Assembly (NCBI GenBank): GCA_021850555.1
Contig: JAJZLX010000664.1
Location: 1-14,881 of the forward strand
Length of the DNA: 14,881 nucleotides
From: Pseudomonadota bacterium
GTDB taxonomy: Bacteria; Pseudomonadota; Gammaproteobacteria; Steroidobacterales; Steroidobacteraceae
Direction: 5' to 3'
Part shown: one piece after another, positions 14,024 through 14,881 of the stretch
Layout of the letters: each line of letters starts with the position of its first letter
Numbering within the stretch: position 1 is the first letter of the stretch
Translations under genes and position numbers: made by a program
Notes under the pieces: generated by a model
The model's input: the letters and a program-made list of their open reading frames with translations, nothing else
Told to the model about the DNA's origin: nothing
Database searches by the model: none

Positions 14024-14881
14024 CTACGCACTCGGACTGCCCGCACAGGTCGTCCCTGGTGGCAGGGCTCCCGGCGCATGCAATCCCCGACAGTTGCCAG
14101 CCTCTGCCGCGGTTCGCCCATCGAGCGTCACGAGCGCACCATACAGGTCCGGCCGCCGGTCGCGGAACACGAACCAATTGTCCCGGAGCCTGGCGGTCTC
14201 CTCCAGGTCGAAGGTCGCGGTCAGCACCGCGTCGCCTTCCTGCGGCGCCTCCGCCACCTTGGCGCCGAGCGCGTCGGTGATGAACGAGGAGCCGTAGAAG
14301 CGGATGTAGAGCCCCTGCGGGTCCTGCAGGGAACGCTCCAGGCCATAGCGATTGGCGGCGACGAGCGGTGTCAGGTTCGCCGCCGCGTGGCCCTGCTGGG
14401 TGCGCTGCCAATGCTCGCGGGAATCCATGGGGGGCGCCGGCGGTGGCTCCGAGCCGATGGCGGTCGGATAAAGCAGCAGCTCCGCGCCATCCAAGGCCAT
14501 CGCGCGCGCCGCCTCCGGAAACCACTGGTCCCAGCAAATGCCGACCCCGAGGCGCGCAAAGCGCGTCCTCCAGACCCTGAAGCCCGTATCGCCGGGGCTG
14601 AAGTAGCTCTTCTCCTGGTAGCCGGGGCCGTTGGGGATGTGCGATTTGCGATACACCCCGAGCACCCGGCCGTCGGCATCCACGATGGCGATGGAATTGA
14701 AATACACCGGTCCCGCGCGCTCGAAAAAGCTCACCGGCAGCACCACCCCGAGCTCTCGCGCCACGTCGCTGAAACGCCGCACGGCGCGGCTGTCCGCAAG
14801 GGGGCGCGCCAGCTTCAAGTGGCGTGCATCCTGCTCGATGCAGAAGTATGGCGTCTCGAACAGCTCCGGCAGCAGGATCAC
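14024..14881 (-). CDS. aguB: N-carbamoylputrescine amidase (nitrilase family), 5' end beyond the right edge
   Basis: AguB hydrolyses N-carbamoylputrescine to putrescine, CO2 and ammonia, the last step of putrescine synthesis from agmatine. The nitrilase catalytic triad is visible, numbered from the first complete codon: Glu6 in LLPELFETPYFC, Lys79 in YRKSHIPNGPGYQEKSYF, and Cys116 in GVGICWDQWFPE. Further family strings are LLLYPTAIGSEP, GHAAANLTPLVAANRYG, and FVFRDRRPDLYGAL near the end. These fit AguB better than beta-ureidopropionase. The frame is open at the edge; the first roughly 40 residues are missing. After GALVTLDG the frame continues about 30 residues rich in Gly, Ala and Cys that are not typical of the family. 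The ATP-grasp gene follows 55 bases downstream. Agmatine deiminase aguA, its usual partner, is not in the window. Confidence 0.93.
   Translation of the reverse strand: MILLPELFETPYFCIEQDARHLKLARPLADSRAVRRFSDVARELGVVLPVSFFERAGPVYFNSIAIVDADGRVLGVYRKSHIPNGPGYQEKSYFSPGDTGFRVWRTRFARLGVGICWDQWFPEAARAMALDGAELLLYPTAIGSEPPPAPPMDSREHWQRTQQGHAAANLTPLVAANRYGLERSLQDPQGLYIRFYGSSFITDALGAKVAEAPQEGDAVLTATFDLEETARLRDNWFVFRDRRPDLYGALVTLDGRTAAEAGNCRGLHAPGALPPGTTCAGSPSA

Overview
This window comes from a high-GC proteobacterium, most likely a gammaproteobacterium (a betaproteobacterium is less likely). The basis is gene content and order: hrcA, nadK, recN, fur, bamE, rnfH, ratA, smpB and ssrA together form a conserved housekeeping block of these classes. 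The periplasmic glucan genes and the agmatine-pathway amidase also fit. I assign no genus.

Left part (1-7164), stress response and quality control. The 5' part of hrcA runs off the left edge, divergent from a nadK-recN pair. The fur repressor gene converges on recN and is divergent from the lipoprotein gene bamE, with an AT-rich Fur-box-like site between them. Two perfect 78-bp repeat copies, each carrying two hairpins, fill the space between bamE and the convergent, overlapping pair ratA-rnfH. smpB lies divergent from ratA. Its partner RNA, tmRNA (ssrA), lies about 1.2 kb downstream, separated by an opposite-strand gene for a DUF481-type outer-membrane protein. The tmRNA is complete (353 nt, tag ANDDNFALAA) and is followed by a perfect 15-bp hairpin.

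Middle (7165-7871). About 700 bases hold no convincing gene. They contain four small hairpins in a row, a sigma-54-like motif and a 19-bp near-perfect direct repeat; the origin is unknown.

Right part (7872-13060), osmoregulated periplasmic glucan synthesis. opgG, opgH and an opgD-like gene lie in a row on one strand. OpgH is the inner-membrane glucosyltransferase making the beta-1,2-glucan backbone. OpgG and OpgD are paralogous periplasmic proteins (GH186 family), exported by a Sec-type signal and a twin-arginine signal respectively. The OpgD-like protein keeps both aspartates reported as catalytic in E. coli OpgD. The OpgG-like protein has tyrosine at the general-acid position. This OpgG/OpgD contrast is the most interesting signal in the window.

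Right edge (13081-14881, minus strand). A DcsG-like ATP-grasp ligase gene follows the 3' part of an N-carbamoylputrescine amidase gene (aguB), which runs off the right edge.

Most of the window is ordinary conserved chromosome. I found no CRISPR array, intact insertion sequence, prophage or recognisable new defence system.
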